From: Eremophila alpestris peregrina
Taxonomy: Eukaryota; Chordata; Aves; Passeriformes; Alaudidae
NCBI GenBank assembly: GCA_009792885.1
Contig: WMCF01000007.1
Coordinates: forward strand, 9,401,995 to 9,465,994
DNA: 64,000 nt
Reading direction: 5' to 3'
The notes beneath the pieces are model-generated. The model was given only the letters and a program-made list of their open reading frames with translations, was not told the origin of the DNA and did not search any database. Below, in pieces: positions 25,001 to 40,000 of this stretch. Every line of letters begins with the position of its first letter. The first letter of the stretch is position 1. The position numbers were made by a program, and so were the translations under genes.

Positions 25001-28000
25001 CTTTTAGCTTGGAAAAAAATGCCAGAAAAATCTATAAATATTTTTAGCTAAACTTCTAAAGTTTTAAAATGTACCTTTGGTCGTGTAAGCTGCTGAACAT
25101 GTATGTGTGTGTGTGTTGTTCTTTAAAGGTCATGTGAAATGTCAAAAAGATCAATATCCTTGAACATCCTTGCTATGCTTTGTTCCTCTGGCTGTTTGCA
25201 TCAGCTGATGATGGGACGTACCTAGATATGTTGTACTGAAATTTGTTACAGGTTGTTATTTCTGTCATGAAAAAGTTCTTCCACCAAGTGTATGCTTGTT
25301 TATGTCTGCTAGATATATAAAATATATATAAAAAGTCCCTGTTCCTGCTCCTACACTTGTTCTTAATATGGCACCTTGTGGTTCACACTGCCAAAAATAA
25401 GATGAAAGCTGAAGAAAATTTTGCTAATTAGTAATTTCCTTGGATAATTTCTTGGAATACATACTAATTAAAAAGAGTAGGGTCAAAAGAAGTAACTATA
25501 AGATTATAAAATAAGTAAAGGTATTAGGTGAATGAATAGTTATGTAATTATCAACAGTATGTGTGTCAGTTTAAGGTATGAGAAATGTTTTTCCATGCCC
25601 TAGCACATCTCTTCCATTAGTGTTATGTTTCCAGTAACACCAAATGTGTACTGAATATTGCTATTAAAATTGTAAATATAAATGAAAAAGGAGTGGGGTA
25701 TAATTTGTATGAGGCTTCATAGGTTTGTGGGGTTTCTTTCCAATTAAATATTGATCATGCTGTTTTAATTTTCTGAGGTACATGTGTCTCATAACAAAAA
25801 GAAAAGCAGTATGAAGGCCCATCTTCAGTTCTGTTCTTTAGGTTATAAGGCCTTTGTGAAAATAGGTTCTGTTTCAAAATTATTTTGTCTCGTATTGGTG
25901 ATTCCTGACATGAAATATAGAATGCAGAAAAAATGTGTGTCAGCAGGACCAGTCATATTTTTTTCTTCAAAGTGCTTCCTGAGATTTTTTTCTTTTTTTT
26001 TTTTTTAATAAAGAGGCAAAAAGCAGCTCTGAAGATGGTTGCCTTTTAGGGCATGGCACTTTTGTCCTTCATCTGGTGTGACAGAATGCAGCTCTGTGTG
26101 ACTGCACATATCATATTAAGTTCCCTAAAGCCCTGGCTGCCAGTGCTTACTAGCAGTGCTGTGCAGTGTTTTACATTGAAATGTTTTTGGACAAAGTGTT
26201 GGCAAAGTTCAGAAGAGTATTTTATCTCCTGTAGTGCTTGGATATGTTATAATAAAGCCAAATGATCTAGCAGTAAATGGATTGTTCAGCACTGAGTAGC
26301 TGCTTTATGGTTGAAATCCTACTGTTTCAGCCACCAGGATTTAACTGCGTTGCTTCTGGTTCTTTCTGGACTATTTGCACATTATCCAAGCTTGGTACTC
26401 TGGCACCAGCTCCAGGTGAACTGCCTGAGTTGGTTGTTGGCCAATGTGGATTCTGGTTCTCACTGGGAAAATACAGGAGGCTGAACACTGACATTGTATC
26501 ACTGGGAGCTTCTTCATGACTAATACTGCCTGTCATCTTTCTTTGAATTTTTAAACAATAAATCTTTTAAAATTAGTAAATACTGAGGAATTTAGCTGCA
26601 GGTAATTATAGGTAGTAGACTGATAGTCCTATAATCCACAGAGAAATGGTACAGATCTTGGCCATGCTAGCAGTTTCTGTTGGGAATTCTCAGTGCTGGT
26701 TTACAGTTACTTCAAACCTGAAGACTGGAGTTTAATCTGCAAGTTTGATTATGCTCCTCTTTCTGTTATCTAGCTCAGGAAAGTGACCTTACTGCCATTT
26801 ATCTATGAGTGCAGCCTTCTGACAGAACTAGGCATTTCTTTGAAGGTACCAGGTGAAACGGTTCTTCCAGTTACTTTGGTTCTGTTTGCCTGTATCATAC
26901 TTGTTCTAATGATGGGAAATACAAAAGAACACCTCTACTTGTGGTATTTCAGAATGGTTTATTACAGGCATGAACTTTAGCTTTCATTTAGCATAAATCC
27001 ATTCTAATGCAGAAGACAGACTTTTTAATTCTGAAGGAGGATGGTTATAAGGGCCAGAATGAGCCAATGAATCAGACTTTTCCATTTTAAAGTGAAGATT
27101 ATCTGTGTTCTGTGGAATGAATGCACTAAGTTCCTGGAATTTTGCCTCCACTTTGGTGGCAGAGCTTTTCATTTTTGTATCCTTTGACTTGCTCCTCTGT
27201 TCAGTATCTTTGTGCTGCTTGAAAAGCTACATTTGGGGTTACACTTAGGTTTTCTTTATTCTTTAGCCCACTCTTTCTGCTTTGTGCTACTATTTCAAAA
27301 CAGGTTAGAAGAGCCTGATGAATTTATATGTTTTGTGAGAGCTGGTAATTGGAAAGTCTTATTTGTTGATTTTTTTTCACCACTTCTTGGAGCTTTCCAC
27401 TTTTGGCCAATTTCTTCCATGATGTTGCTGTTGTTTGCTGTTCTTTTAGTGAAGTCTAAACCTCTTTTTTAAAGTTTTCCCCCTTCAGTGTGGTAAACAA
27501 AATTACAAACTGCTCCATCCCTTTGCATATTTAACTCAATTCCAAGTTTTCTGGCTCTTTAAGCCATCTAAACTAAGACTTTAGCTTATCTTTGTACAGA
27601 TTTGTCCTTTAAAAAAATAAAATCCTTAAAGAATTGGTTTGGTTCTTTTGATTTGTCTAAATACTTGATTGCTTTTCCAAGATTGTTCCTAGAATGAGCA
27701 CTTCTGTGATGCCCTTGTTATTCATCAAAACTGAAGCACCATGAAGTCTCGCTTCTTGTTTCATCAACAAGTTGATAAGGAAGCATCACTTTCAGAACCC
27801 AGGGTTAGGCTTTGCTTAGCAGCTGCTGATTCTCTCACCTGTATGTGGAAGTTAATGTCTGTATTTCTCAACTCCTGCAGGAATCTCTACTTAAGTTTTA
27901 TCTACGCCCAGATTCATCCACATGTTTGTAACAGGCAGGAATTCTCAAGTGGAGTCTGACATACAGCACTTAACAATCTTTGTTAAAAAACTGCTCTTTT

Positions 28001-31000
28001 TTAAGTGTAACCAGGAAGGAGCAGGAAGGAGACACAAGACAAGGACAATTTTTTGTGCAAGGGTTAGAATGACAAGGATTTGCCAAGACACTTGAGCACT
28101 AGCCATTTTAATGATGTAAACAGATCAGGAATTTTGGCTTTCTAAATTTTTGTAAACAACACTCTTAGTCCAGAGGAAAGAGTAGTATTTTTTTGTTATC
28201 AAAGTCCATTACTTCAGTATTACCTTGAAGTCTGGCAGGACTGTAGCACAAACTGGCTGAAGGAAAGAAAAGACAAATTTAATTATTACATAGGAGAAGA
28301 CGTCTATTTTCTTTTTAAGGAGCAATATCTATATGTAATTAATGAACAGCAGAGGAGATTGGAGAAGTTTCTGCTGTTTTTTAACTGTCTATATGTAGCT
28401 TAGGGGAAAAACTGGCTTTTGGAAGTACTAATCCTTATACTGTGTATGTGTTTGATGTAGAAATTACTGCACAGTCAGATGCCAGTGAAATTCGACAAGA
28501 CTGGAAACCGACATTCCTTAGCAATGAAGAGTTCACACAGTTAATGTTAGAGGTATGTTATTTCTGCTTTTCTGGAAGTAGAATAATTCCTCACCAGGAG
28601 TCACTCCATTATGAAATTATTCCGTTTGATGACATACCTTTTTATTCTCAAATTTGGGTTGTAACTATGTGTTTTCATGAAGATGAGCCATCAAAATACA
28701 TATGTTTTCAGTTTCAGAATTTAGTTTCAAAAAAGCAGATTTTCTTTGAACTACATTTTCAATTAAATAAACATAGTCACAGAGCAAGTCAATAAATGAA
28801 CATGTTTACTGTCCAAGGGGATATTTTAAATTGCCAACACAAGGAATGTACTAGAGAAAGAATTATTATGCATAAATTTAAATCCAGTTTATGAAAAAGG
28901 CATAACATATCCAAGTAAGTTGAGAGCAGTAAGTGTTTAATTTCTTTACTTGCTGTGCTTTCAAAACTAGTATGAGAGCATTACTTTGCTGAAGATTACA
29001 TGAAGAGTTGCAAAACTACCAGAAAGAAACTCTTAAGTATAAGCTATTATTTCCTTGAAAATGAGCATAAGTTATTAATATCTTGTTAGAGAAACAATTT
29101 TTAATAACAGGTAAATGAAAAATATTACAAGTTAAGAAACGCTTTTTTTTTACATTCCATAGTTAAACCTGTGCTTTGATGCATAGATACAGAGAAACCG
29201 AAAAAAGAGAGAGAAAAAGAGAAAAAGTTCTCAGTTTTGGTATTAAAAAAATAAAAAAAAAAATCCTCTGGTATAAGAGTTTTTTTTTGAAGATGTGAGC
29301 TTTAACATTTCTTGTTTAGAAATGCAGTTCTGTCATGCTTTTGTTGGTAGCTTTCAACTGAAATGTTGTGTTGTACTCAGAGGAAAGAAATCTGAGTTCA
29401 GTAGAAGATAAGGCAGTCAGAACTGTCTCTCACAGGTTTCAATTCTCAAATCTCACTGCAAGCTTCTTTCTTTGAGACTGAGAATATTGAGATTTTTAAA
29501 TACTAAAATTCATTGATTTGGCTGGCTCTTTTAGTTGTTCTTCTTTCCCACATCATCTTGCTTTTGCCTCTAGCTCATTTTTATGAGCTTTCTGAGGTTC
29601 AAAATGGTGACAGAATTAAAAATAACAGGCAGAGGCAGAGTGGGAGTTGGGGAGAACAGTGTCTGTCTATATATGTACTTGCTTCTGAAATCACAGATTA
29701 TTTAACAACAGAACAGTATGGAATTTGTAATGCTTTTAGTATTAAAACAAGGTTAGGGATTTTTAATAGGGAAAACCATTCCAATTTCTGTAATAAACAA
29801 AACTAAAATTGATCTGTATTATTTTCTGTATTGAATATAGCTTAACATTTTTTAGTATGCTGTTTCTTTTTTATTTAACTGCCCATTATGTTTAATTTCA
29901 GGCTCTTGATGGTTTTTTTTTAGCAATTATGACAGATGGAAATATAATATATGTGTCTGAAAGTATAACTCCCTTACTTGAACATTTGCCAGTAAGTAAC
30001 AAATTATTTTCAGTAACATATCGGTTTGTCTGTGGTTGATTGGTGTTCTCATATGAGTACTAATTAATTGTTGGCCTTATTGGCATTGTAGGATAGATGT
30101 GTACTTTGTTTCAATGTTTCTGTTTTTTCTTCAGCACAACTGCATCCTACTGGTCTGTCTCTATATTAAACATTTCCTTTGGAAATGCAGAATGCAGTCA
30201 GCACTCTGTTAGAAAGGATTATGAAGTGTCACCCACATCAATTTCCATGTAACTGCAGTAAAACAGTTGATTGCAGGAGATCCTTTAGAGTTCAGAGTCT
30301 CTATATGAGTCAGAAGAGTAGTATGAAAGATCTAAATAATTGAAATTTTTTAAACTAGTTTTTTACTTCTTTCTTGACAAAACACTCTGATAAATACATT
30401 GCTGCTGGTTCTGCTTAAGTTCAATATATACTCTTGGCTTTATCATATTCACTTACCTTTAATCTGGGTGACATTGCTCCCTGGTACATGTAACATTCTA
30501 GTTTTTAAAGTTACCTTTGAATAATGTTATTCTGAAGTGAGGCAAATTAATTAGTGTGAACAACTGATGAGTTAAAATGAGTGGTTTTATAGAAAAGAAG
30601 GAGAGATTCTCTTTGAAGGCTAGTTGTCTTACTGTGGTAAGAGACAAAATAATTTCTCTTAAGGTATGCATGATAACAGTCTGAGAATTTTTGAAAATAT
30701 GCAGGTAATGGTGATTTTTATTTTTGTCTTTTAGTAGAATTTGCCCAGTTCTCAGAGGCCCATCAGTTGTTGGCTTTTAGGTGTGATTTATTAATTCTAA
30801 ACATACTTTTAAAGATTTCTCTTTTTTGAATACTTAACTGAATGTATTTATGCATATAATCAGTTGTTCAGTTTTGCTGCATCCATCTCTGTTCACAGTT
30901 TTGTGTACATAGCTATAGAACTGTTTATAAAATATGGTAACTGGCAACTCATCCTCACCCAGCAGCTCACTCATCACCCCTCAGTGGGATGAGGGAGGCA

Positions 31001-34000
31001 GTTGGAAGGATAAAAGTGAGAAAACTCATGGGTTGAGGTAAAGACAGTTTATAGGTAAAGCAAAAACTGTGTATACAAGTGAATGAAAGCAAGGAATTCA
31101 TTTACCACTCCCCATGGGGCAGGCATATCAGAGTGAGGTATTTTCTTGCAAAATATTATTATGCATTCCAGCAGGTGGCTTTGTTGAGTCAGTAATGAAC
31201 TGTGGAATTGTTTTGCATTAAAATAGTAGGCTTTGTGACATTGTGCATCTTGAATTAATGTTTATTAAACCTTTTTCTTTCAGTCTGATCTTGTGGATCA
31301 GAGTGTATTTAATTTTATCCCAGAGGGGGAACATTCAGAAATTTATAAAATATTGTCTTCTCATCTGCTGGAAAGTGATTCCTTGACACCGGAATACTTA
31401 AAGTGTAAGTAGTTATTTTGGGCTAACCCCTGTAGGCAGCTCAGCCCCACACAGCCACTCACTCACTCTTCTCTGTTGGATGGGCAAAGAATCAGAAAAG
31501 TGAGCAAACTTATGGGTTGTGGTAAAGGCAGATTAACAGGCGAAGGCTAAAACTGTCTGCACAAGCAAAGCAAAATAAGGAATAAGTTTTCTCTGTCTGG
31601 TTGGTAGGCAGCTGTTCAGCCATCTCTAGGAGAGCAGAGCTGTCATGTATGATTACTTGGGAAGAAAAATGCCATAAACCCAGATGGCTCCCCATTCTTC
31701 CTTTTTCCCGGCTTTTATTGCTGAGCACAGTGCCATACAGTATGGGATATCCCTTAGTTCAGCTCTCCCTGGTGTGTCCCCTCCCAGCTGCTTGTGCACC
31801 CCCAGCCTCCCCACCAGCAGAGCAGAGTGAGATAAAGAGGAGGCCTTTGCACTGTGTAAGTGCTGCTGAGCAATAATGGACACATCCCTGTGTTAGCAGC
31901 ACTGTTCTGGTCAAAATTCAAAACAGAGCACCATGTGAGCTGCTATGGAGAAAATTAACCCTGTCTAAGATAAAACCAGTACAAGTAGTTGTGTTAAAAC
32001 TACTTGGAATTCTAAGTGATCAGTTTTTCTAGTGTCACTTAAGCAGAGGTATATACTTCAGCCCTGAAGAGCAGAAGTGTTACTTTGTATCGCCCCTGCT
32101 CTAGAGTAGAATTTTCAAAGTTACATTGCCTTTCAGTCTGTAACTTTTCTGTGTATTAGAAATGTTCATATTGCTTATAGAGCTTCTATTTAGACAATTT
32201 TAGCAGTTGGCAAGTATAAATACATAGCAGCCTAATGGAGTTCAGGAGCACGTGCTTTAGTGAACTTAAGTTCAGGGCATTTTCTTTAATACAGCTCTAG
32301 ATCTGAGGTTTTCATGTCACTAATATGCAAGCCCTTCATGCACAAAATCTAAAGGAGTTCTTTAGGTTAGTTACTGTCATGCTTGTTTAAAGCAGACACT
32401 GATGCTTTAAGATTCAGCCTTTATATTTTTCAAATCTTGTATTGCATTAGTGTATAACTCTAAACTCCTTATAAAGTTAACTGTCTTCACATTTTGGTCA
32501 GATAGAACAATCGCTCTAGGCCTGAGATTCAGGGACACCCTACAGACTCAGACCCCAAAAAGTATAAACAAAAGTGAATTGGGAGGGAGAGCAGACTGGG
32601 GGTTTATGACTTCATTACCTGAAGCTGTAATTGGAAGATTAATCCCTGATGTGTAAATGGGCCAAAATTATATCTGTCTGAAAAACTCACAAACATCATC
32701 CATCCTATCCTCTGGAAGGCTTCTGACTGCCCAAGGTGTACCTGTTTGAAGGCCTTTTTATAAATACCCACTTTATTCTCTTTATCTTGTCTCACCTCTG
32801 TTCTAGGTAGCCACTCCAAGGGTATCACTGTAGCCAGCTGTAATCACTACACTTACAGTACCTCAATATGTATTCAGCTTAATTATTCCTGCTTTCCATT
32901 TCATGTTGCCTGTATGCTTCATCAAGCATATAGCCTATTACTTTGTTTATTTTTTTCCTAGCAAAAAATCAGCTAGAATTCTGTTGCCATATGCTGCGAG
33001 GAACAATAGATCCAAAAGAGCAACCTACATATGAATATGTAAAATTTATAGGAAATTTCAAGTGTTTGAATCATGGTAAGTAATTTCAGCAGTGTTGGAA
33101 TGGAATATGTGGGCAGCTCCACAGCTAAACTGGCCTGGGATCATAGTGCAGAATGTAGGTGAACTAAATTCAGGCTTTCAAAAAAAGATCTTGAAGCAGT
33201 TTTGTCACTTCTATATTGGTGTAATGGAAAAGAAGAAAAACTGCCTATCAAGTATTACAGGTCTGTATTTGAATGCAAAATATAGTAATTATGCTTAATG
33301 CTTTCAATTAAAGAAAAGCAGTATTTTGTAAAGCATTGTTTAAAAGAATGTAAGTGAAATTTAAGCAAATGCTTTAAAATAAAGAGTCTGAATTTAGTTC
33401 GGCATAAGCCGTATTTAAGCAAGTGACTAATTTGAGGACAAGTGCTACTGAGTGCCTGCAGTTCTCATTACACAGGCAACTGGGAAGGAAAATGTAGGTT
33501 TTCCCCCCATTTCAGTCCTGTGCTTTCACTTGAGGAGTTACCACTCAGATGAGTGGGTGGGCTGTACAGTTTTCTGCACTGAGTTCCTACTCCCTTCCAT
33601 TGAAGTAATTTTTATTAGCTATGTATTCTTCCTCTGTACTGCATCTCTAATCTGTTTGGCTAGGCTGTGCTGACTATTTACTTGAGAATCCTGTTTATTT
33701 GTCCCAGTGGGCTCTGCAGTGTGATCAGTAAGTAGATTCTTAGCAAGCTCACTCAAAAATAATATGAAAAAACCAGTATGTTGTTAATAAATCTGTGGGG
33801 CTTCTTATCTGATACCAGTATTTCTCTCACAAAATGGGAATAGGTTGAGTGCAAATGCAGTTATGTAACATTATACGAAAGACAATAAGCAATCCTGAAA
33901 AGCCCAAATATTGTGCTAGTGTTGGAATGAGGAGTTGGGAAACTGCGGACCTATTGGTTGCAATTCAATATTTGGAAATACTCTGGAACAAATAATTAAG

Positions 34001-37000
34001 CTATATATGAATTTCAGGAAGCTAGCAGGGAATTGAGTGGCAACCACTGTGGACTTTTCAGGTAGAAATAGCATCAAATTAGCTCAGCTTCCTTTACCAA
34101 AAAATAACACACTCTGTGGATAAGAGGATAAAGCACAAATAAAGGATGGACTTGTAATGTTTTTGTTATCATATTCTGTTCTCACAAATGTGTAAGGGAA
34201 GCACACGTTAATTGAAATTGCTGGAGAGTAGCTGCAGAAACTGATTGGGAAGGTTGCCAGTGTTCACCATCAAAGTGCAATTTTAATTGACAACTTCTGG
34301 AATTGATCAGTATTTCCATTAATGTTATCAACAATGGAACATAGTTTGCAGTGGATTATGAAATAATCCACTATAAACAAGAGAAGAATTCATCCCCAAA
34401 TTTAGAAAATAAATTATTTTGGGCTAAAAACCCAGAAAAATTGACTTAGAGAAAATGCAAGTTACTACATTTAGGAATATCAAACTGTATAAACAGGATA
34501 GTTACAGACAGCTACGTAGCAGTCCTTTACGAAAAGGAATTACTGTGGAATGTAAACGGAACAAGACCAAATCACCTCGACCAGCCACCAAGATGGGAAA
34601 ATGCAAAAGCCTTTCTAAAATATAATCTAAATCACATGAAATAATCTCACTGCACTTCTTAGAACTTGCCTGTCCTCATCCAGTTTTTGATACTTATTTG
34701 TCAGAGGTAAAGTTGGAGAGCTCAGAACAGAGCAACAAAAGCACAAAACAGTTTATAAATCTAACTTACAAGGCAAGATAAATTCTGAAGAACAAAGGAC
34801 AACGGCTAAGATAAAAATTAAAGAAACTGCCTGTTTTCTTTCTGATGAAAAGAGCAAAGAGCTGTAAGATGAAATGGCATGAAGAAACTTCAGTAGGAGT
34901 TCTAATCTAGAGCTGAATTAAAACCAGCCAGGCTTCAAAAAGCCTCAGAGTGTTTTGAAATCACTATCTCTGCACCTTAATAAATATAAACCAAACTGGT
35001 AACTGCTGGAAATGAAAGATAAGGTTAATCTCTTTTGAGGTCTAGTCCATCCTTGCCTCCTTTTGATTCCCTCTCTGTGATTCAATAAGTGGAATTTGTT
35101 CTTAGCTCAGTATCCTGATTCTTTCACTTCCATAATTGTGCCTTCCATTTTTCTGTCACTCAGTATGTCTTCAGCATGTTGCTTAAATGTGATGGAAGTC
35201 TAGAAAATAAATACTTACCTCAGAGTTCAAAAGAAAACATTAACAAAACCTGATACAAAAGATAAAGTTTAAAGATATTTCTGAAGAAATTGTAATCCAG
35301 TCACTTTTACCAGTTAGCAAGGATTAGAACTGTTACTAGTTTCTTAAAAATGCTTTATCAGTATTAATATCTGTAGTTTTAGTTCTTTGAGAAAGTTACT
35401 TTATGGTTATGTTCCCATTACTACTTATGTAACTACTCCTACTACTGTGATACTATTCTTGTGCTTATAAGTGTAGATATGTAGCATTTTTCCTAATGCC
35501 TGTTAAGTTATAAATAAACCACAGGTAAATATTGGGCCACTTGTAATCTGATATTACTGCCATTTTCCTCCATACTTACATTGTCATCTGTGTTGTCGCA
35601 TGTGTCTGCCTTCAGTTCCCAGCTCAGCGCACAATGGTTTTGAAGGAACTATTCAGAGATCACACCGGCCTTCATATGAAGAGAAAGTTTGCTTTGTAGC
35701 CACAGTTAGATTAGCTACACCTCAGTTTATCAAGGTATGTACAAATGAAATCAATTGTATATGTTTCTTAAATGGACCCCAAATGGTAAAACTTCAGAGA
35801 GAATGTGTATAACATTTAAAATATTAATGAAAACCACAAGCAATTCTATGATATGAAACTGAAAGTGTCTGTTTCTTACCTCACATAGGCTAAGTTTTAT
35901 GCAAAATATCGAAGTTATGGTGAACACTAATTTTAAATAGTAATATAAAAGAGAAATATAGAAGAAAGAAATTTGGAAGAAGTCCACAGGAATATAATTT
36001 AGCGAGATGAACTTAAACAATATGAAAGATTACACTAAGATTCCACTTTTACTGGACAAATGACTGATGTTAATTGAAACTTGGATGTGAATTTTTTGTT
36101 GCTGGTGGTCTTTCTGCAGTTTGACGCAGAAGTAAATCTTGGAGGGCTTAATGAAAGCTTACATTACTTGTCAGTAATGAAGAGTTGGGTTTGAGGTAAT
36201 AGAAATCTTTTGCTTCAGTGCAGTTATTCAGTAACTCAGTGGTTTAAACCTAACATTTTCCTTAGCTGCTTGCATACAATGAGAAGGTGCCTTTCCAAGT
36301 TTAGAATAGAATGCATATGATGCTTGTAGTTCAGTAAGTATAATCCTGTTTCTCTCCAAAACCAGTCAGAATAAATACTCAGGGTACAGTACAGTATAGT
36401 CTGTGATTGTGATTCCAATTAAATGTTTCATACAAATATATGAATCAAGGTTCAGGATAGTCTGCTATCTAATGTTTGTTTTTGCAATTCAGCCGTAAAG
36501 TAATGTTATTAAATGTATGTGGCCCAATGTTAAGCTATTGTGTGAACATTTAAACATTCTGCCTCTTAAGTTTGAAGCACTGATGTCTTAAGCTGAAGAC
36601 TGTTGTTGGTAGCTTCTGAAGACATGGTTTATACCCTTTACACTTTAAAAGCGTATTAGGGAGCCTGTGGAGAAATCATATGAACTTCTTCAGTCTGTCA
36701 GGCTGAATAGGAATTTTGTCTCTCCAGACTCCACGCCAGAGAAATTTTTTTTATCTGAAGCTATGGAAATCTTTCATCTGACACTTTTCTTCCCATGCAG
36801 GTCTAAAAGATACTCTTCCTATTATGCCTACAGTTGGTAGAGATGTTATATGTGGGATTTTTGCTTCGTGAAATTGTTGTGGAAAAAAGACCAACCTTAC
36901 ATTTGCAATTGCTTTTGTCTTTTAAAGTCTGACAGTTCATAGTAAAACTTCCGTGTTTCCTACTTCTAGAAGCTGAGGAACATCCATTTATGATCTTCAA

Positions 37001-40000
37001 GTGTCTCAGTCTTCTGCAGGCTAAAGCCTTACAGATTGTACACTGGCCGAAGTTTCATTCCTGTCCCTGAACCTCTGAGCTCTTAGTGCCAAAGGAAACT
37101 TCCATGTTGCAAAAGTTTTAAGATCCTCCTGAGGCTTTTGACTGATGCTGTTTATTTGGGAAATCTTTTGAAGAAGACTTACATTAGAGTAAAGACTTAA
37201 TCTGGCCATACAGTTCATGCTTGTGATACCTTCTGTTACTGTTGAGGCTAGCATTGACTAGACTTTAGTGAATGAGTGTATGTCAGGAATTTTACCATCC
37301 TAGTAACTTCACTAACAAATGTGTGATGCAGCCAGTAAGGAGATTTGTGTTTCAGTACTTGCCTTACTTAAGGTAGAGCCTTCCTGCTCATCTGTCACTT
37401 TTTCTCTTCCTTTCAGTTGGTATACAGTTCTGGATTTTTTTTTCCCCTCAAATATAATTTCTCAGGATATGCAATGCTTTTTGTACCTTTAAATTTCATG
37501 TTTTTATTTTATGCATATGAACTGACCACTTTTGCAACAAAATATGTCACAGATTCTGCTCCCTAGGGAAGGCATTTGGTTGTACATATTCTTTAAAACA
37601 TTTGTCTTGCATTTTGGCTAGTTGATTATTGCATCCTATCAAGAAGGCAGGATTAATCCAGCCAAAAGGATTCTACCAGAATACTTTTTGTTACAAATGA
37701 AAGTCCTTTCTTTTCTAGATGCCTTGTTGACAACTTCAACAAGACGCCTTGTTGAACAAGCTGGCTTCTGCCCAGGGGTATTTTACAGTGGAATATCTGC
37801 AAATCATTAATATAAATGCATTGAGTAATTGGATACTAACCTGCTGCCATTTCCTCTCTAACCATGATGGTTTTACTGTGGTTTTACTGCCTGCACTTCA
37901 GTGATTTTTACTTTTGTTTTGACTTGTGCCAAAATAATTAGATCAAAAGAAACAACAAATCAAAAGTATATCTTGAGGATATGCTCTTGCTCTGTCATTT
38001 CTCTTACTTGGAGTGGTGCTTTATTAAATGCTGTAATTTCAGAGAAGTAGATGAGCTTTGGGTCCTAGGGGTAGTTTCAGGTTTGAAGCTTAGGTCTTGC
38101 TTATTGGAGTTCACATCAAGAGCCATCAATTTGTGCCCAGAGTTGTTTAGTTCATTGCCTTCACCTAAATCATCCATCATTCCATTGTTTTCTAAGTCAT
38201 TGTCTTTGGATTTTACAGTGATGAAGGTGAGGAAAAAACATTGCCTAGGTATGGTCATTTTTTCCTTTCATAGAAAGAAAACTTAGATCTATTATAAAAA
38301 CTGCAAAGTATCCAATTAAACTCTTTGGATTATAACTTGAAAGAATGAAAAGAAAGGTGGTCCCTTGTTGGTCTTCTACTGTATTTTTCTGCAGGACTAC
38401 TTTAGTTACAGATGTTTGCAGGGCAGCAGTGTGCTTCTCTGTCCACACTTGTTGTGAGTGTTCTACCAGTGTAGCAGCAGCTGCCACACTGCAGTCTTTA
38501 AAAGACCCTTGTACCTGATCATCAATAGATTCCAGTGTGTTCCTGGCACTGGGAATACCATTGCAAGCTCCTACAAATGACAAATGTGTGCAGGTGTCCA
38601 AAAAAGAAAGATTTACTCAAATTTTAATGTAATTCTTTGAGGGGTGTGTTTGTACGCATGTATTCCATCATCCATCTTCCTTCTTGTGAGGCAGTACTAG
38701 AGGAGTTTGCAAAAGATTTGGCTGGCTTGGGGTGCGTGGTGTTGTGACTGTCTCTGCATGAGGCACAACACTCAGTGCGGTGTCTTTACCTTTCCCGAAG
38801 AGAACAGTGGAAGTTGACTGACATGCTCTGAACACATTTGATCAGAATGCATCTAGAATTATGTGCAGAATATCTTAAGGTTTTGTTGTAATGGACATAC
38901 AGCCATTCTCTTACTTTTCATGAGTTTTAAACATAAGTGTGTTATTTGTCTGTGCACTCAGAGATGTAGAGAACTTAGTGTTCACTAAAGGAAAGAATCA
39001 TATTCCTAAACTTACAGTAATGTGACCATCTTACTACTGTTGGGTTTTACCCAGTATAAACACAGACTATAATAAGACTGTCTGATGGGAATCTCTTCTT
39101 TTGGGTATTACAATTTAAAAGCATAGCTGCAGGAGCTATGGATTTCTGCTTGTACTACTGTGTTTGTAAATACTGAGTTTCTCTCATGACATGGTTAGTC
39201 CATTTAAATCAACCCAGCATCAGCTTGGCACAGTTTAGATTAGATTCTACCTCCGTACTGTGCATCTAAACAAGCAAAACCAATGAAGCTGTCTAAAAAT
39301 AACATTATAGCTATTGTGGAATTATCTACTAACTTTAGGTATGACTGAATTTTGAAAGAGCTTAGGTACTAGAACAGAGCAGTTCTAAGAGATTTTCATT
39401 TTTTTCCTTTTTAGGAAATGTGCACTGTTGAAGAACCCAACGAAGAGTTCACATCTAGACACAGCTTAGAATGGAAGTTCCTATTCTTGGATCACAGGTG
39501 CATTTCCTCCTGTGTAGTTGCAATAGCAGTTGAATCACAGTGGTGGCTGTAGTATTTGAAGTTCACTAATCTGCATTAACTACTTATAGCTTGTGTTGGC
39601 TTGAATTCTTAAATTTTTTTGGAGCACATACTGTAAACAAGAAAGCTTATGTAATTAATTCTAGTTTAAGATTCTTTCATGTGTGTGAAAATAAAATGAC
39701 ATTGATTTTTATTTTTTTATTAATTAGGGCACCTCCAATAATAGGTTATCTTCCATTTGAAGTTTTGGGAACATCAGGCTATGATTATTATCATGTGGAT
39801 GATCTAGATAATCTGGCAAAATGTCATGAGCATCGTGAGTACAACTAAGTCACTAAAACTAGCAAGTTTGTTAAATTGTGCAACTGTTCTGGTGATATTT
39901 TGTGGTATTTTGAGTGAAGTGTCTTTACTCTCATTAGTTTTACATATTTATACTGCTGTTCTGTATCTTTTTTTCTTTTAATACAGAACTACGAAACAGT

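Noticed and set aside
28442..28795. 117-codon open frame around CLOCK exon 4
   Set aside because: Only 28461-28552 is exon. The rest is read-through into intron past a good GTATGT donor.
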